This document shows positions 5,216 to 6,019 of a stretch of DNA of 6,019 nt, one piece after another. The stretch spans positions 1 to 6,019 of the forward strand of contig JABDDW010000083.1 in the NCBI GenBank assembly GCA_013287405.1, given 5' to 3'. The number at the start of each line of letters is the position of its first letter. The stretch's first letter is position 1. Source of the DNA: Deltaproteobacteria bacterium. Its GTDB lineage: Bacteria; Bdellovibrionota; Bdellovibrionia; JABDDW01. Under the pieces are notes generated by a model that saw nothing but the letters and a program-made list of their open reading frames with translations, was not told the DNA's origin and ran no database searches. The position numbers were made by a program, and so were the translations under genes.

Positions 5216-6019
5216 TTATTTTAAACGAGCGCCGACACTGAGTTCAGCAATAACAGGTAGTTTAAAATCAGGATAAAGAGCTTCGAGTTTACTAATAGCG
5301 ACATCTTTCTTCAAATCGCCTTTGGTTAGACCCATAAAGTTTTGGATGTAACTGGCATTTGCACTGATAAGTGCTTTATCACCCGTGGGGCCATGACCAG
5401 GCAAAATCATCTGGATTGGACCCAGGGAACTAAGTTTTTCTAAATTCTTAAGCCATCCTTCTGGTCGATCTTCGGCCAGCCACAGATGAACGCTGCTGTA
5501 CACAACGTCTCCAGACACAAGGGTTTGAAGAGATGGAATATAAAGAACAGTGGCATTTTCGCTTTCCCCAGGGCCGAGTTTTATTACTTGGATTTTTTCA
5601 CCCTCAAGATCCAGGAAATTTGATTTAAGGGCAGTTGGCAAAATAAATCCGTCTGCCAAATCATCTTTGTAAATAGGCTTCCAATAAGAAAGTTTTCCCT
5701 GAGCCGTTTGTTGAATATCTTTAATCACTTCAGGCGTTGCAAGAACTTGGGCACTAGGAAATTCTTTTGTGAGGATTTCAAGACCCAAGTAGTGATCGGG
5801 ATGACCATGGGTGATGAAAATAGTTTTAAGGCTACGACCAGATTGCTTTACCATTTCGGCCACTTTTTTTGCTTCTGATCGCGTAAACTGCGCATCGACA
5901 AGGATGGCCTCTTTAGCGCCCATGATAAGATGGGAGTTCACGTCAAAACCACTGTCAGAGGCTCGTTGTATCGAATTACGGAAAAACCTCTCAGCGGATG
6001 AGAATCGATAATTGGAGAA
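5216..6019 (-). CDS. MBL-fold hydrolase, 5' end beyond the window
   Basis: This is a metallo-beta-lactamase-fold protein of which at least 267 codons are visible. Numbering from a GTG at 5941, the zinc motif THGHPDH gives H45, H47, D49 and H50, SGDVVY gives D145, and PGHGP gives H183. The block NSHLIMGAKEAILVDAQFT is the usual first strand pair of the fold. The family's GH(S/T) histidine is replaced: the equivalent stretch reads GPGESENATVLY, with E126 where histidine is expected. The GTG at 5941 lacks a Shine-Dalgarno. The frame stays open for 26 more codons to the window edge without a start codon, and those residues run smoothly into the fold (SGFDVNSHLI). I therefore call it 5'-partial, with the true start and any signal peptide outside. 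It is convergent with the LysR gene and not part of the 4174-644 operon. The substrate is unknown. Confidence 0.85.
   Translation of the reverse strand, partial: FSNYRFSSAERFFRNSIQRASDSGFDVNSHLIMGAKEAILVDAQFTRSEAKKVAEMVKQSGRSLKTIFITHGHPDHYLGLEILTKEFPSAQVLATPEVIKDIQQTAQGKLSYWKPIYKDDLADGFILPTALKSNFLDLEGEKIQVIKLGPGESENATVLYIPSLQTLVSGDVVYSSVHLWLAEDRPEGWLKNLEKLSSLGPIQMILPGHGPTGDKALISANASYIQNFMGLTKGDLKKDVAISKLEALYPDFKLPVIAELSVGARLK

Noticed and set aside
5050..5241. Plus-strand frame of 63 codons
   Set aside because: It overlaps the end of the LysR gene in another frame and runs through the terminator hairpin.
5811..6011. Plus-strand frame of 66 codons
   Set aside because: It is antisense to the second MBL-fold gene, whose motifs show it is the coding strand.

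Overview
The window looks like a stretch of chromosome from a Gram-negative bacterium of moderate, slightly AT-leaning base composition. This rests on the gene types (LysR regulator, NfsB-like nitroreductase, Sec-signal metallo-beta-lactamase-fold protein), the dense gene packing and the classical Shine-Dalgarno sequences. Nothing fixes the genus. A Bdellovibrionota-like or proteobacterial host is a guess. I see no tRNA, rRNA, CRISPR array, insertion sequence or phage gene.

Layout. At the far left (1-23, minus) there may be the first seven codons of a gene that leaves the window. An AT-rich gap follows. Then comes a plus-strand DOPA 4,5-dioxygenase-family gene (208-564; an alternative start lies at 148). 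Facing it is a compact minus-strand operon running from 4174 down to 644: a 50-codon small ORF with an excellent ribosome binding site (4174-4022), an unrecognised protein of about 328 aa (4002-3016), an NfsB-type nitroreductase (3019-2351), a DUF1543-like protein (2354-2085), an isochorismatase-like cysteine hydrolase (2076-1519) and an exported MBL-fold hydrolase (1522-644). Three of the junctions are 4-bp ATGA stop/start overlaps and one is an 8-bp gap, so these genes are almost certainly co-transcribed and translationally coupled.

Diverging from the operon is a LysR-type regulator with ArgP/LysG-like sequence features (4284-5147, plus). The intergenic region of about 110 bp holds a perfect TATAAT, a small palindrome that could be an operator, and a hairpin just upstream of the operon's first ribosome binding site. 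This is the classic layout of a LysR regulator controlling a divergent operon. A shared hairpin terminator (5180-5199) separates the regulator from a convergent second MBL-fold gene (5216-6019, minus), whose open frame runs off the right edge.

How the genes may work together (inference): a flavin reductase, a cysteine amidohydrolase and a periplasmic hydrolase under one regulator suggest stepwise conversion or detoxification of a small molecule, perhaps aromatic or amide-containing. The substrate is unknown. The least explained parts are the small ORF and the ~328-aa protein at the head of the operon.
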